Source of the DNA: Rheinheimera sp.
GTDB taxonomy: Bacteria; Pseudomonadota; Gammaproteobacteria; Enterobacterales; Alteromonadaceae
NCBI GenBank assembly: GCA_008015325.1
Contig: SSFI01000110.1
Span: 1 to 55,072 of the forward strand
Direction: 5' to 3'
DNA length: 55,072 nt
The notes under the pieces are model-generated. The model searched no databases. It saw only the letters and a program-made list of their open reading frames with translations, and was not told the origin of the DNA. The position numbers and the translations under genes were made by a program. Below, piece after piece: positions 20,006 to 29,071 of the stretch (positions within the stretch are counted from its first letter, which is position 1; every line of letters begins with the position of its first letter).

Positions 20006-20112
20006 AAAAGCTCCCGGAGTGATAAAAGCATATTGATACGTCAGAACCTGGCACTGGTGCAGCGGAATGCGGCTGACGGCCGGTTTAGGTCGATGAGTTG
20101 TGATACTGTTAC

Positions 20113-20138
20113 AAAAAAGCCGGCGCTAAGGCCGGCTT
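20113..20138 (-). terminator. Terminator of the TonB receptor-GH31 unit
   Basis: On minus, AAGCCGGC pairs with GCCGGCTT around a 6-base loop and runs into TTTTTTGT. It lies 17 bases past the GH31 stop. Confidence 0.85.
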
Positions 20139-20155
20139 GGTTTCATGAAGGGCAA

Positions 20156-23100
20156 TTACAACTTGCCGTGTTTCAGCGGATACCCCAGCACTGAGGCATT
20201 GGCCCAGTTTGCGCAAACGCCAGGCTTGCCGCCGGTGGTGCGTAGGCTTAACAGGCGGATGCCGCGGATATCCAGCTCAGGTTTCAACACCGCCGGCGCT
20301 TGCACCAGACCTGAGTCGTACAGCAGCTTATCGTCGCCGAAGATCTGGAACTGCACACCGCCTTGTTCGCGACAGCTGTCGTCGATGCCGACATCAGCGC
20401 GCAGCAGGCGCCATTGCCCGGTCAGCTGATAATCAAGCCGGCTTTGCGCCGCGACGCCAAGACCCTTGCGGAATTTCAGCCCATTCATCGACATCACAGT
20501 GCCATCATTGGCTTTGTTGCCGCCGTTGCTTTGATTCAGCTCGACCGGTCCGCTTGCGTTATCGCTTCGCAGCGGCGCTTGTTCGGCTAAAAATAGCTGC
20601 ACTGCGTCTGTTTCCGGCTCTGGTTGTTGCAGTACGCGGAACTCAGAAATAGCAATCGGACTGACCACTTTTGGCAATAAGGCGTTGTAGGCTTTGGCGC
20701 TGCCTTGGGCCGCAGCAGTCACCATTGGGTCAGCTTCGGCTTGATCTTGTGTGCTTAAAATACGGAAGCGGAACAAACTGCCGGGTCTTGCTTCAAACTC
20801 GACCTTTTGTTTTTGTTGCAGTTTCTGCAAACGCCCGCGCGCGACGGGCTGGCCCCATTCGCCGTTATTGTCCGCGAGGTAGACCTCATAATCGGCGACC
20901 TGACCATATTGCCAGTGCTGGTCATTGCGCGGCGCGATTTCAAAACCATTCACCATCCGCCGCTCGCCCAAAGCCAGCGTGAATTCATGCGCACCGGTTT
21001 TCAGCGACTGGTCGCGTTTAGTACGAAACCAGGTGCCGGGTTTGCCATCAAAAGCGTTTTCCAGCACATGACCGGATTCCTCGGCTGGCCGGTTCAGCAC
21101 CAGAATGCTGTCCGCCGCGATTTCATTGCCAAGGTCCGGTGCTTTGGTGTAATCGGCTGTTGTCGCGAGGCTTAAAGCGCCGTTGATTTGTATGGTGAAA
21201 CTCAGCGCCTGGCGGATATCGGTTTTGGCGGTTTTGACATGCACCACACCGTATTTTTCGTTGCTGAAATACCAGCCGCTACTGGCTTTCGCGAACGCTG
21301 CTGCGCCTGGCAACGCCGGCAATGGCTTGCCATTGAGCTGTACGGCATCTGGTTTCACCCGGCTATGCAATTGCAGCTGATACACCCGCGCTGGTTCCTG
21401 GCCCTGATACTGGCCGCTGACCGGCGCGATCTCAACCTCAATGTCACCGGCTTTGCCGCTGGCAAAAGTGGGCGCTTTGACGCTGAATTGCTGCGTACTG
21501 AAAGCCCCTTGCTGGTACTGTCGGCTGTTACCGTCATCTTCGTACAGCATGAATTCGCTATCGCCATGGGGGTAGATATCCAGCGTCAGCACATCTTTGG
21601 GTTTTTCACCGTCGTACAACATGGCGTCGTACATCGGAATAATGGCACCAGCGCGGACAAACAGCGGAATGGTTTTTAAATCAACCTGGTAGTCCAGTTG
21701 TTGGCCCGCTGCAGGCGCGTCAACAACACGGCCATCCCAATAATCTATCCACTGGCCCTGCGGTAAGAATACGTTTTTGCGCCAGCCCTGACTGGCGGTT
21801 TGTGAGCGATACACCGGTGCCACGAACAGATCGCGGCCGAGTAAAAACTGATATTTATGCGCTTCGGTCAGGGCCTTGGGCGTCTGCGGATAATCCCACA
21901 TCAGGCCGCGCACCATAGGCGCGCCGGTCTGTTCGGTCTCACGCGCTAAGGTGTACATATAAGGCGTCAGGCGCATTTTCAGTTTTAAATAATCGCGGTT
22001 GATGCTGCGATAGGGCTCGTCATACCACCAGGGGTGTTTGCGCGCCGCTTTCGACCAGCCGGACATGCCCATTAATACCGGCGTAAAAGCTTTCCATTGT
22101 AAGTCACGGGTATAAGTTTCAGGGCTGCCGCCAAAAATGGCGTCGACATCGCCGGTGGCGTAGGCCTGACCGGACAAACCAGAACCAATCAATGTTGGAA
22201 TATGCCAGCGGATATAGTCCCAGCTGGCGGACTGGTCGCCGGTCCAGGTCACGGCGTAGCGCTGCATACCGGCCCAGCCCATCACTGTCCATAAAAATGG
22301 CCGCGAATCTGAGTTATTCAGGATGCCGTCGGCGGCGGCTTTGTTGGCATCTAAAGCAAACTGATAACCCTGACCGGTCCAGGCTACGTCGAGTTTTTGC
22401 GCGCGGCTGCCGGCAGTGCCGACTTCCCAGGCGATTTTATCGACGCCGTTTTCAGTCCAAAGCCCGGTTCTGAAGCCGTATTTAGCGAGGCCTTTGACCA
22501 CTTTGGGTAAATCGGTGTAGCCACAACCGTAGCCGTCATTGGGTAAAATCCAGCCGCCCGGCATGTCGTGTTCACGGTATTTTTTTGCAACAGTTTCAAC
22601 CACATCCAGCGTAGTGCCGGTCGGGCCGTCGCTCCAGCCATCCGGCACTGTGCCGGGTTTTTTCCCGTTGTCGCCGTCGTTGTAACAATCGGCGTCGCCG
22701 TATTCAAAGGCCCAACGCGGGATAAGCCTGGCGCGGCCGGTCAATTCGGTGTAATCGGCTAAGACGTCCTGGATCGAGCCGCCGGCGAAGAAATACGCAT
22801 CAAAGCGGCCTTCCTGATGCGATAAATTCAAGTATTCAGCCGAGCGGAAATCGTAGCTGCCGTTAGCCCAGGTATTACGCAGTACGCCATAGCCTTTGCT
22901 GGATAAATAAAACGGTGCCGGGCTTGGTCTGTCACCTTCTTCCCAGCCGCCGGAATAGGAAATCTCCATGCTTTTGCCTTTAAATTCAAAGGCACCATTT
23001 TGCTGACCGCCGCCGTAAAAGCGTTCGTCCGGCGCGGTGCTTAAAGTCTGTACACTGTGCGCGCTGCCTTTGCTGTCATTCAGTTCGAGTGGCTGTAGCT

Positions 23101-23536
23101 CTTGTACTATCAGCGTTTGGTTGTCGGCTTTATAGAGGGCAAAAGTCAGTGGTGTTTTGTAGATACGCAGCGCGACCGCTTCGGTGCTGACCAGCTGATA
23201 ATCGCCCATATCTTTAAGTTGATAAGGCACTAGCGCATAGTCGGTTTTGATCACAATAGGTGCAGCCTTGCTGCCTTCGTCGGTCAGCGTGCCATTGAGG
23301 CCGGCGCGGATACGCAGTAAATCTGGTTTTAACAGCTGAACTGTCACAGCGGCTTTGGCGTCGGTGGTGATTTGAATGACACCCGCCTGTTGTTGCAGCG
23401 CACTCAGATTGCCGACCGGTGCGGCATGGACGGTGTGACTCATTGGCGCCGACAGCAATAAAACAGACATATACAAGGCCAGCGGGCGTTTGGTGAACTT
23501 TCTATCCAACAGTAACTTAGCAGCCGACATCAGCAT
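20156..23536 (-). CDS. Exported GH31 glycosidase with CBM32-like and NPCBM-like domains, probable alpha-N-acetylgalactosaminidase
   Basis: Exported enzyme of 1126 residues: signal peptide ending near residue 38 (VHAAP), N-terminal beta-sandwich (about 45-265), GH31 barrel (about 270-600), beta domains, an F5/8-type C domain (about 790-950) and a C-terminal NPCBM-like domain (about 985-1126), both likely carbohydrate binders. The classical GH31 nucleophile motif (WxDMNE) is absent; its place is taken by KLDVAW (D383), and the acid/base is probably D434 in TWTGDQSASWD. The 51-residue spacing and the surrounding sequence fit the GH31 alpha-N-acetylgalactosaminidase branch (recalled), and the GalNAc genes next door agree. 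The alternative is an alpha-galactosidase or alpha-glucosidase. Start ATG 23536 or 23530. It is 153 bases after the TonB receptor, same strand. Confidence 0.82.
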   Translation of the reverse strand: MLMSAAKLLLDRKFTKRPLALYMSVLLLSAPMSHTVHAAPVGNLSALQQQAGVIQITTDAKAAVTVQLLKPDLLRIRAGLNGTLTDEGSKAAPIVIKTDYALVPYQLKDMGDYQLVSTEAVALRIYKTPLTFALYKADNQTLIVQELQPLELNDSKGSAHSVQTLSTAPDERFYGGGQQNGAFEFKGKSMEISYSGGWEEGDRPSPAPFYLSSKGYGVLRNTWANGSYDFRSAEYLNLSHQEGRFDAYFFAGGSIQDVLADYTELTGRARLIPRWAFEYGDADCYNDGDNGKKPGTVPDGWSDGPTGTTLDVVETVAKKYREHDMPGGWILPNDGYGCGYTDLPKVVKGLAKYGFRTGLWTENGVDKIAWEVGTAGSRAQKLDVAWTGQGYQFALDANKAAADGILNNSDSRPFLWTVMGWAGMQRYAVTWTGDQSASWDYIRWHIPTLIGSGLSGQAYATGDVDAIFGGSPETYTRDLQWKAFTPVLMGMSGWSKAARKHPWWYDEPYRSINRDYLKLKMRLTPYMYTLARETEQTGAPMVRGLMWDYPQTPKALTEAHKYQFLLGRDLFVAPVYRSQTASQGWRKNVFLPQGQWIDYWDGRVVDAPAAGQQLDYQVDLKTIPLFVRAGAIIPMYDAMLYDGEKPKDVLTLDIYPHGDSEFMLYEDDGNSRQYQQGAFSTQQFSVKAPTFASGKAGDIEVEIAPVSGQYQGQEPARVYQLQLHSRVKPDAVQLNGKPLPALPGAAAFAKASSGWYFSNEKYGVVHVKTAKTDIRQALSFTIQINGALSLATTADYTKAPDLGNEIAADSILVLNRPAEESGHVLENAFDGKPGTWFRTKRDQSLKTGAHEFTLALGERRMVNGFEIAPRNDQHWQYGQVADYEVYLADNNGEWGQPVARGRLQKLQQKQKVEFEARPGSLFRFRILSTQDQAEADPMVTAAAQGSAKAYNALLPKVVSPIAISEFRVLQQPEPETDAVQLFLAEQAPLRSDNASGPVELNQSNGGNKANDGTVMSMNGLKFRKGLGVAAQSRLDYQLTGQWRLLRADVGIDDSCREQGGVQFQIFGDDKLLYDSGLVQAPAVLKPELDIRGIRLLSLRTTGGKPGVCANWANASVLGYPLKHGKL

Positions 23537-23560
23537 TTTTCAGAATTCCTCAGATAAAGC

Positions 23561-23612
23561 AGTGCCGCCTGGGACGGCGGCACTGCATGATGCTGCCCGA
23601 AAGCCGGGCAGC
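23561..23612 (-). other. Two strong hairpins between the TonB receptor and GH31
   Basis: AGTGCCGCC (23561-23569) pairs perfectly with GGCGGCACT (23576-23584), and GCTGCCCG (23592-23599) with CGGGCAGC (23605-23612). Neither has a T-tract in the minus direction. They could stabilise the receptor part of the message or lower GH31 expression. A pair of related stretches, CAACTGG/CAGCTGG...CATGCCAGCG, follows at 23620-23665. Confidence 0.5.
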
Positions 23613-23689
23613 TTACAACTTGTTTACAGCTGGCCATGCCAGCGGGTTGTATACAACTGGCTATGCCAGCGCAGGCCAGTCAGCATGGC

Positions 23690-26506
23690 TCAGAAGGTGC
23701 CGCGTACCCCAAGCGCCAGTTGAGTACCAAAACGTTCCAGATAATTAATCTGATCCGGTTGTTTAACATAGCCCCAGTAGCGCTCGTTGGTCAGGTTGGA
23801 CGCTTCAGCGAAGACGGTCAGGTGCTCGTTGATGTCGTAACTGGCGCTGGCATCGAGCTGGCCATAGGCCGCAGTCCAGCTGTCGCCGCCCCAGTCGCCC
23901 GGGTAACTGAGGAACTTGCTGCGCCAGTTGTACGCCAGCCGCGCCTGCACGCCATATTTCTCGTAATACACCACAGCGTTGTAAGAGTCTTTTGACATGC
24001 CGGTGTACGACAAGTCTTTGCGCTCCGGGTCGTCAAATTGACTGTTGACATAGGTGTAGTTCAGCTGAAGGCCAAAACCATCAAAAGGTGACGGCAGCCA
24101 CTGTTCCAGCGATTGTTGCCACGCGGCTTCCAGGCCGTTGATTTTGGCACCATACTGGCCCGCCGCTGCATAAGTACCCCAGTAGTCGATATTGCCAAAA
24201 GTAATTTTGCCCTTTTTCGTTTCGATAAAAGATTCAATGTCTTTGACAAAATAACCCACGGCGAGCTGTGAACTGTCGGCCAGGTACCATTCCAGCGTGG
24301 CGTCATATTGTTTGGCCATTTCCGGTGGCAGATCTGGGTAACGGATATCCAGCTGGGGCAAACCATTGACTTTAGTGGTGAAGTTTGGCGCAGCCCAGGG
24401 TTTCAGCTGGTCCAGACTTGGCCGGCTCATCACTTCAGCGGCTGACAACCGCAGCTGTAAATCATCGCGCAGACTGAGTTTGAAGTTCAGGCTTGGTAAC
24501 AGTTTGTTGTAACTGCCGCTGTAACTGGTTCTGGTGGTGGTGCGCCAGGCGTTGTTGGTTGGCTGCCCGGCACTGTCCAGTTGCAGTTTGCTGAAATCAT
24601 AGGAATAACCTTCACTGGTGACGTCGGTTTTGCTGCCGCGTAAACCAATATTGAGGAAATACGGCAGGTCAAACAGCGTATCTTCAAAATTGGCCTGGAT
24701 AAACGCGGCGGTGACAGCTTCACTGACTTCAAAAGCGCCGGCCTGATTTAACGTCGCCACAATGCTTTTATCTGCCGCTTCGGCATTAATAGAGCGATAA
24801 AATGCCAGCAGTTTGTCGTAGTCAAAACTTGGCCACGGATTTGGCTGGATACTGTTTTCGCCTTCAAGGAAGTTGTCGAAGTTTGGCGCGACAAATACGT
24901 CTTTTGGAATGCGGAACAGTTCAAATTCGCCTTGTTTAAACACCGAGCTGGCGTCGAAGGTATATTTGTCGCGGGTCAGATAAAAACCACCGCGGCTGAA
25001 CTGGCTGGGGTTTCTCGACGAGTATTCGTTGCGGCCTTTGCTCTGTTTACCGTAGGTCACGCCAAAATCAATTTGCGTCAGCACTGAGTCATCAATTTTA
25101 TATTGTCCAATCAGCTTGGCTTCGTCGACTTTGTCGGTAACGCCGGTGCCGCTGTTGTAACTGTAGTGCGCGCCATAAGTCTGGTCCGCGTTCAGCGCCG
25201 GAGCTATGGTCACGTCCGGCAGTTTATTGTCTTTGCTATAGTCGATTTTGATCGAATCGACAAAACCACGCGCCACAATAAAGCGGTTATCGCCATTGTT
25301 TTGATCTTTGGCTTCTGAGCTGGACGCATCGGCGGTGATACTCAATGCCTCACTGATCTGGAATTTGGCGTTGGCGCCAACTTGCCAGGTATCAGTTTTA
25401 CGCGGTGTGCTTAAGTTTAACAGTTCAACCATCGGATTCGCGGTTTGGGTCACGGCAGTCACCCGGCCATCCGGGCCAAAACTGGCGTTGTTAAACAGTG
25501 GGGTGCCCGGCGTCCAGTCTTCATCATAGTTAACAAAACCAATCTGATAGCGGTTGCCGTTGGTGGTGTAGCGTGAATACATAGTGTCCAGGCTCAGGTC
25601 AATCCAGTCATTCGGCTGATACTGCAGCGACAGCGTACCGCCCAAACGTTCGCGCACGTCCTGGGCGTTGGCGTAATACATATAAGCCGGGATTTTAGAT
25701 GGGAATAATTCGCTGGCCTGGTCGATTTGACCGTCGTTATTTTTATCGATTGGCAAGGTCGCTTCCGTCACGCCTTCCTGCACATCATAAAAACCGGCGG
25801 CTGAATAAGTGTCGTTGCGGATGGTACGCTCAGAATAAGCGCCGGTGAAAATCACACCGAGTTTGCCGTCGTCGAATAAATTGCCAACCAGAAATGACGC
25901 ATGCGGCTGGGTGTCGCCTGTGCGGTTTTCATAGACACCTTTGGTAGAGCCCGTGAGGGTAAAGCCTTTTAAATCCAGTGGCTTACGGGTCTGAATGTCA
26001 ACTACAGCGCCGATGCCACCTTCCTGCAACCGTGCTTCCGGCGATTTGTAGACGGCGATAGAGTTAACCAGTTCTGAAGCGATAGTGTCGTAGTTAAAAT
26101 CGCGACCGCTGTTTTCCGAAGCCACACGCCGGCCGTTCAGGGTCGTGATGTTGTAGCCGGCACCAAGGCCACGGACTATAACATTCTGGCCTTCACCACC
26201 GTTGCGGGTAATAGTAATGCCAGGCACCCGTTGCAGCGCCTCTGCCAGGTTTTCGTCGGGAAATTTGCCGATATCTTCAGCGACGACCACGTCGATCACC
26301 GACACTGCATTTTGTTTTAAAAACAAGGCTTCTTTGATACTGCTGCGAATACCGGTGACCTGAATTTTTTCGACTTGCTCGGTTTTGGCTTTCTTCTGCT
26401 TTTGTTTGTCGCTGTCGGCGTCTGCCGCCAATGCCTGTTGCGGTGCCAGAATGGCCAGCATCACCAGCTGCGCCAGCTTGTGATAACGAAATGTACCCTG
26501 TGACAT
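23690..26506 (-). CDS. TonB-dependent outer-membrane receptor (CarB-like, TIGR01782 type)
   Basis: Outer-membrane active transporter of 938 residues. A signal peptide ends near residue 28 (QQALAADA), a lysine-rich linker leads to a TonB-box-like VEKIQVTGIRSS, then the plug (about 55-170: KFPDENLAEALQRVPGITI, NVIVRGLGAGYNITTLNGR, GIGAVVDIQTRKPLDL) and a beta-barrel ending in the aromatic LALGVRGTF. The pattern is that of the TIGR01782 group common in Alteromonadales and Xanthomonas for oligosaccharide uptake. GGAGGG lies just before ATG 26506. It heads the unit with GH31 and is divergent from agaR, so a GalNAc-containing glycan is the likely substrate; that is inferred from context only. Confidence 0.9.
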   Translation of the reverse strand: MSQGTFRYHKLAQLVMLAILAPQQALAADADSDKQKQKKAKTEQVEKIQVTGIRSSIKEALFLKQNAVSVIDVVVAEDIGKFPDENLAEALQRVPGITITRNGGEGQNVIVRGLGAGYNITTLNGRRVASENSGRDFNYDTIASELVNSIAVYKSPEARLQEGGIGAVVDIQTRKPLDLKGFTLTGSTKGVYENRTGDTQPHASFLVGNLFDDGKLGVIFTGAYSERTIRNDTYSAAGFYDVQEGVTEATLPIDKNNDGQIDQASELFPSKIPAYMYYANAQDVRERLGGTLSLQYQPNDWIDLSLDTMYSRYTTNGNRYQIGFVNYDEDWTPGTPLFNNASFGPDGRVTAVTQTANPMVELLNLSTPRKTDTWQVGANAKFQISEALSITADASSSEAKDQNNGDNRFIVARGFVDSIKIDYSKDNKLPDVTIAPALNADQTYGAHYSYNSGTGVTDKVDEAKLIGQYKIDDSVLTQIDFGVTYGKQSKGRNEYSSRNPSQFSRGGFYLTRDKYTFDASSVFKQGEFELFRIPKDVFVAPNFDNFLEGENSIQPNPWPSFDYDKLLAFYRSINAEAADKSIVATLNQAGAFEVSEAVTAAFIQANFEDTLFDLPYFLNIGLRGSKTDVTSEGYSYDFSKLQLDSAGQPTNNAWRTTTRTSYSGSYNKLLPSLNFKLSLRDDLQLRLSAAEVMSRPSLDQLKPWAAPNFTTKVNGLPQLDIRYPDLPPEMAKQYDATLEWYLADSSQLAVGYFVKDIESFIETKKGKITFGNIDYWGTYAAAGQYGAKINGLEAAWQQSLEQWLPSPFDGFGLQLNYTYVNSQFDDPERKDLSYTGMSKDSYNAVVYYEKYGVQARLAYNWRSKFLSYPGDWGGDSWTAAYGQLDASASYDINEHLTVFAEASNLTNERYWGYVKQPDQINYLERFGTQLALGVRGTF

Positions 26507-26950
26507 AGTCCCTCCACGCTGTGGTTATTTTTTGTTTTGAATATTTCGAAAGCTGATATCGTCAGAACGTCAGTTGGCGTAAACTGCAACGAAAGCACCG
26601 CTCACCAGCTGGAGTAAACGAATGACAGCAACCAAAACCTTTCGAGAATCTTTATAATCTCGAACTGAAAGTTATCGCAAGTTATATTTGGTTTTCGTTT
26701 AGAAGATTTTGCGCTAAAATTAGATTCGAATAGATCTGAAAGTTAGGGTTGTTGTTGCATTTTTAAGGTGTAATTAAAGTTAAGTTGTTGATTTAGTTTG
26801 GATGTAATTGCTTTCATTAAAAGTTGAAAGTTTATAATGCTGGCGATTCCAGTAGGAATTCAGCAAAAGAAATAAAACGAAAGATATTGAAAGTTTTGTT
26901 TTAGCTGGTAAGGTACAACGCAACAGCCCGGCAGCGGGCAGGGAGAAGAG
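26507..26950. promoter_or_regulatory. Divergent control region of the GalNAc locus
   Basis: A 444-base AT-rich gap between the receptor and agaR starts. It is dotted with GAAAG/CTTTC half-sites: TTCGAGA (26641-26647) with TCTCGAA (26658-26664), CTTTC (26811-26815) facing GAAAG (26826-26830), and CGAAAG (26878-26883) repeated as TGAAAG (26888-26893) one helical turn later. Such repeats are typical for DeoR-family operators, so these are candidate AgaR sites. No single promoter stands out. Confidence 0.5.
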
Positions 26951-27727
26951 GTGGAAACCTTAAATACCATTGAACGGCAGCAGGAAATAGTCCGGCTGAC
27001 CAACGCCCAGGGCAAAGTCTCGGTGGCGGAATTGTCGCAGCGCTTTGGCGTGTCTGAAGTGACTATCCGCAGTGATTTAGCGGTGCTGGACAGCAAACGA
27101 CTGCTGGTGCGTTCCCGCGGTGGCGCTATGGTCAACGATGACCTGAGCCGCGAACTGTCGCTGAAAGAAAAACGGCAGAAACATTCAGAATTAAAACAGC
27201 GACTCGGCCGCGCTGTGGCGGAACTGATTAAAGATGATGAACGCATCATCCTCGATTCCGGCACTACCACTGAAGAAGTGGCGACGAATTTACGTGAACA
27301 TAAAAATCTGATTGTGATGACCAATGGTCTGAATATTGCGCTGGAATTGTCGCAGGTCGACAAAGTTGAAGTGATGATGACCGGCGGCACGCTCAGAAAA
27401 AAATCGATGTCGTTTTATGGTGCTCAGGCCGAACAGGCGCTGAAAAACTATCAGTTCGACAAAGTGGTATTAGGGGTGGATGGCTTTGATTTAAAAACCG
27501 GCCTGTCGACCCATTTTGAAGCCGAAGCGACGCTGAACCGGCTGATGTGTGAAGTGGCGCGCGAAGTGATCGTCGTCACCGATTCATCCAAGTTTGACCG
27601 CCGTGGTTTTCATCTGATTTGTAGTGTGATGCAAGTGCATACGCTGGTGACAGACAGTGGTATTCCGCCGCTGTACGTCGAAGAGCTGACCCGGATGGGG
27701 GTGCAAGTGCATGTGATCAGTCCATAA
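26951..27727 (+). CDS. agaR: DeoR-family repressor of GalNAc utilisation, AgaR-like
   Basis: Transcriptional regulator of 258 residues. The N-terminal DeoR helix-turn-helix (about residues 8-60) reads VSVAELSQRFGVSEVTIRSD, then LLVRSRGGAM; the C-terminal sensor domain has the sugar-phosphate isomerase-like marks ILDSGTTTEEVA, MTNGLNIA, MMTGGTLR, VLGVDGFDLKTGLSTHFEAEA and VVTDSSKF. GLSTHFEAEA is close to AgaR of enterobacteria. It probably senses a GalN phosphate intermediate (inference). GTG 26951 follows GGGAGAAGAG. It leads agaR-agaZ-agaS-agaK with 8-base spacing to agaZ and is divergent from the TonB receptor. Confidence 0.85.
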   Translation: METLNTIERQQEIVRLTNAQGKVSVAELSQRFGVSEVTIRSDLAVLDSKRLLVRSRGGAMVNDDLSRELSLKEKRQKHSELKQRLGRAVAELIKDDERIILDSGTTTEEVATNLREHKNLIVMTNGLNIALELSQVDKVEVMMTGGTLRKKSMSFYGAQAEQALKNYQFDKVVLGVDGFDLKTGLSTHFEAEATLNRLMCEVAREVIVVTDSSKFDRRGFHLICSVMQVHTLVTDSGIPPLYVEELTRMGVQVHVISP

Positions 27728-27735
27728 GGAGAGGT

Positions 27736-29049
27736 ATGAACGCTTTGCTTGAACTGCTTTGCGCCAACAAACAAGGCCAAAGCAAGGGGATTTACGCGGT
27801 ATGTTCGGCGCACCCTATGGTGCTGAGGGCTGCCATCCAACAGGCCAAAGCGGATCAATCGCTGCTTTTGATTGAAGCCACTGCCAATCAGGTGAATCAG
27901 GACGGTGGTTATACCGGTATGCAACCGGCTGATTTTATTGCCTTTGTCCACAACATGGCAGCCGGGCAGGGCCTCGCCGCCAGTCAGCTGTGTTTTGGCG
28001 GCGATCACTTAGGCCCGGTGTGCTGGACCGCCTTACCGGCCCTTGAAGCGATGGCCAAAGCCGAAACCTTAATTGCGGCTTTTGTCCGCGCCGGTTTTCA
28101 CAAAATTCATTTGGACACCAGCATGCCTTGTGCTGATGACCCAAAACCACTGCCGGATGCGGTGATCGCAGCTCGCGCGGCACGGTTGTGCCAGGTCGCA
28201 GAACAAACGGCAGCAAGCCTGTCAGCCCCGGCGGCGCTGTGTTACGTGATTGGCACTGAAGTGCCGGCGCCTGGCGGCGTCAGCAGCCTGGAACAGCATC
28301 TGCAGCCAACGCCAGTTGCTAATGTTGCAGACACTATTGCGGTGCATCAGCAGGCCTTTGCCGCTTTGGGGTTAAGCGATGATGTCTGGCAAAAAGTGAT
28401 TGCCGTCGTGGTGCAGCCCGGTGTTGAGTTTGACAATACCCAGGTGCATGCCTTCGATGCGGTGGCCAGCAAGCAACTGGCTGATTTTATTGCCAAAGAC
28501 CCACAACTAGTCTTTGAAGCCCATTCCACAGATTACCAGCCACAAAGCCGCTATCAGCAACTGGTGCAGCAGCATTTTGCCATTCTTAAAGTCGGGCCTC
28601 AGCTGACTTTTGCGCTGCGCGAAGCGTTATTTGCGCTCTGTTATATCGAACAACAGCTGGTACCAGTGGAAGCGCAGTCGCATCTCATCACCGTCTGTGA
28701 GCGGGTGATGCAGCTGCAACCGGGGCATTGGCAGAAATTTTATCCCGGCAATGTGCTGGAACAACAACTGCTGCGCCAGTACAGCTATAGCGACCGCATT
28801 CGTTATTACTGGCAGCAGCCGGCCTTACAGCAGGCGGTGAGCCGGCTTATCGATAACCTGAGTCAAAGCCAGATCCCGTTGCCGCTCCTCAGTCAGTTTA
28901 TGCCGCAACAATATCAGGCTGTACTCAATGGCCTGCTGACGGCAGAGCCGCAAGCGCTGGTACAGCATCATATCCGCCTGGTGCTGCAGATGTATGCCAG
29001 CGCCTGTGGCCTGGCCCATCCATTGTCTTCGTCTGTGCAAGCAGCCTGA
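27736..29049 (+). CDS. agaZ: AgaZ/GatZ/KbaZ-family tagatose-bisphosphate pathway protein
   Basis: A 437-residue member of the family of non-catalytic tagatose-1,6-bisphosphate aldolase subunits. Conserved stretches are SAHPMVLRAAIQQA, LLIEATANQVNQDGGYTGM, CFGGDHLGPVCW, GFHKIHLDTSMPCADDP, YVIGTEVPAPGG and VFEAHSTDYQ. In E. coli such proteins stabilise the catalytic AgaY/GatY/KbaY aldolase; here no such partner is next to it. For Shewanella-type pathways a tagatose-6-phosphate kinase role has been proposed for AgaZ (recalled, not certain). GGAGAGG precedes ATG 27736. It lies inside the agaR-agaZ-agaS-agaK operon. Confidence 0.88.
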   Translation: MNALLELLCANKQGQSKGIYAVCSAHPMVLRAAIQQAKADQSLLLIEATANQVNQDGGYTGMQPADFIAFVHNMAAGQGLAASQLCFGGDHLGPVCWTALPALEAMAKAETLIAAFVRAGFHKIHLDTSMPCADDPKPLPDAVIAARAARLCQVAEQTAASLSAPAALCYVIGTEVPAPGGVSSLEQHLQPTPVANVADTIAVHQQAFAALGLSDDVWQKVIAVVVQPGVEFDNTQVHAFDAVASKQLADFIAKDPQLVFEAHSTDYQPQSRYQQLVQQHFAILKVGPQLTFALREALFALCYIEQQLVPVEAQSHLITVCERVMQLQPGHWQKFYPGNVLEQQLLRQYSYSDRIRYYWQQPALQQAVSRLIDNLSQSQIPLPLLSQFMPQQYQAVLNGLLTAEPQALVQHHIRLVLQMYASACGLAHPLSSSVQAA

Positions 29050-29071
29050 AATCCGCTCCGGGAGTTTTATT

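Noticed and set aside
28994..29071. Longer agaS start inside agaZ
   Set aside because: The added residues do not fit the family; GTG 29072 has GGGAG at the right distance.
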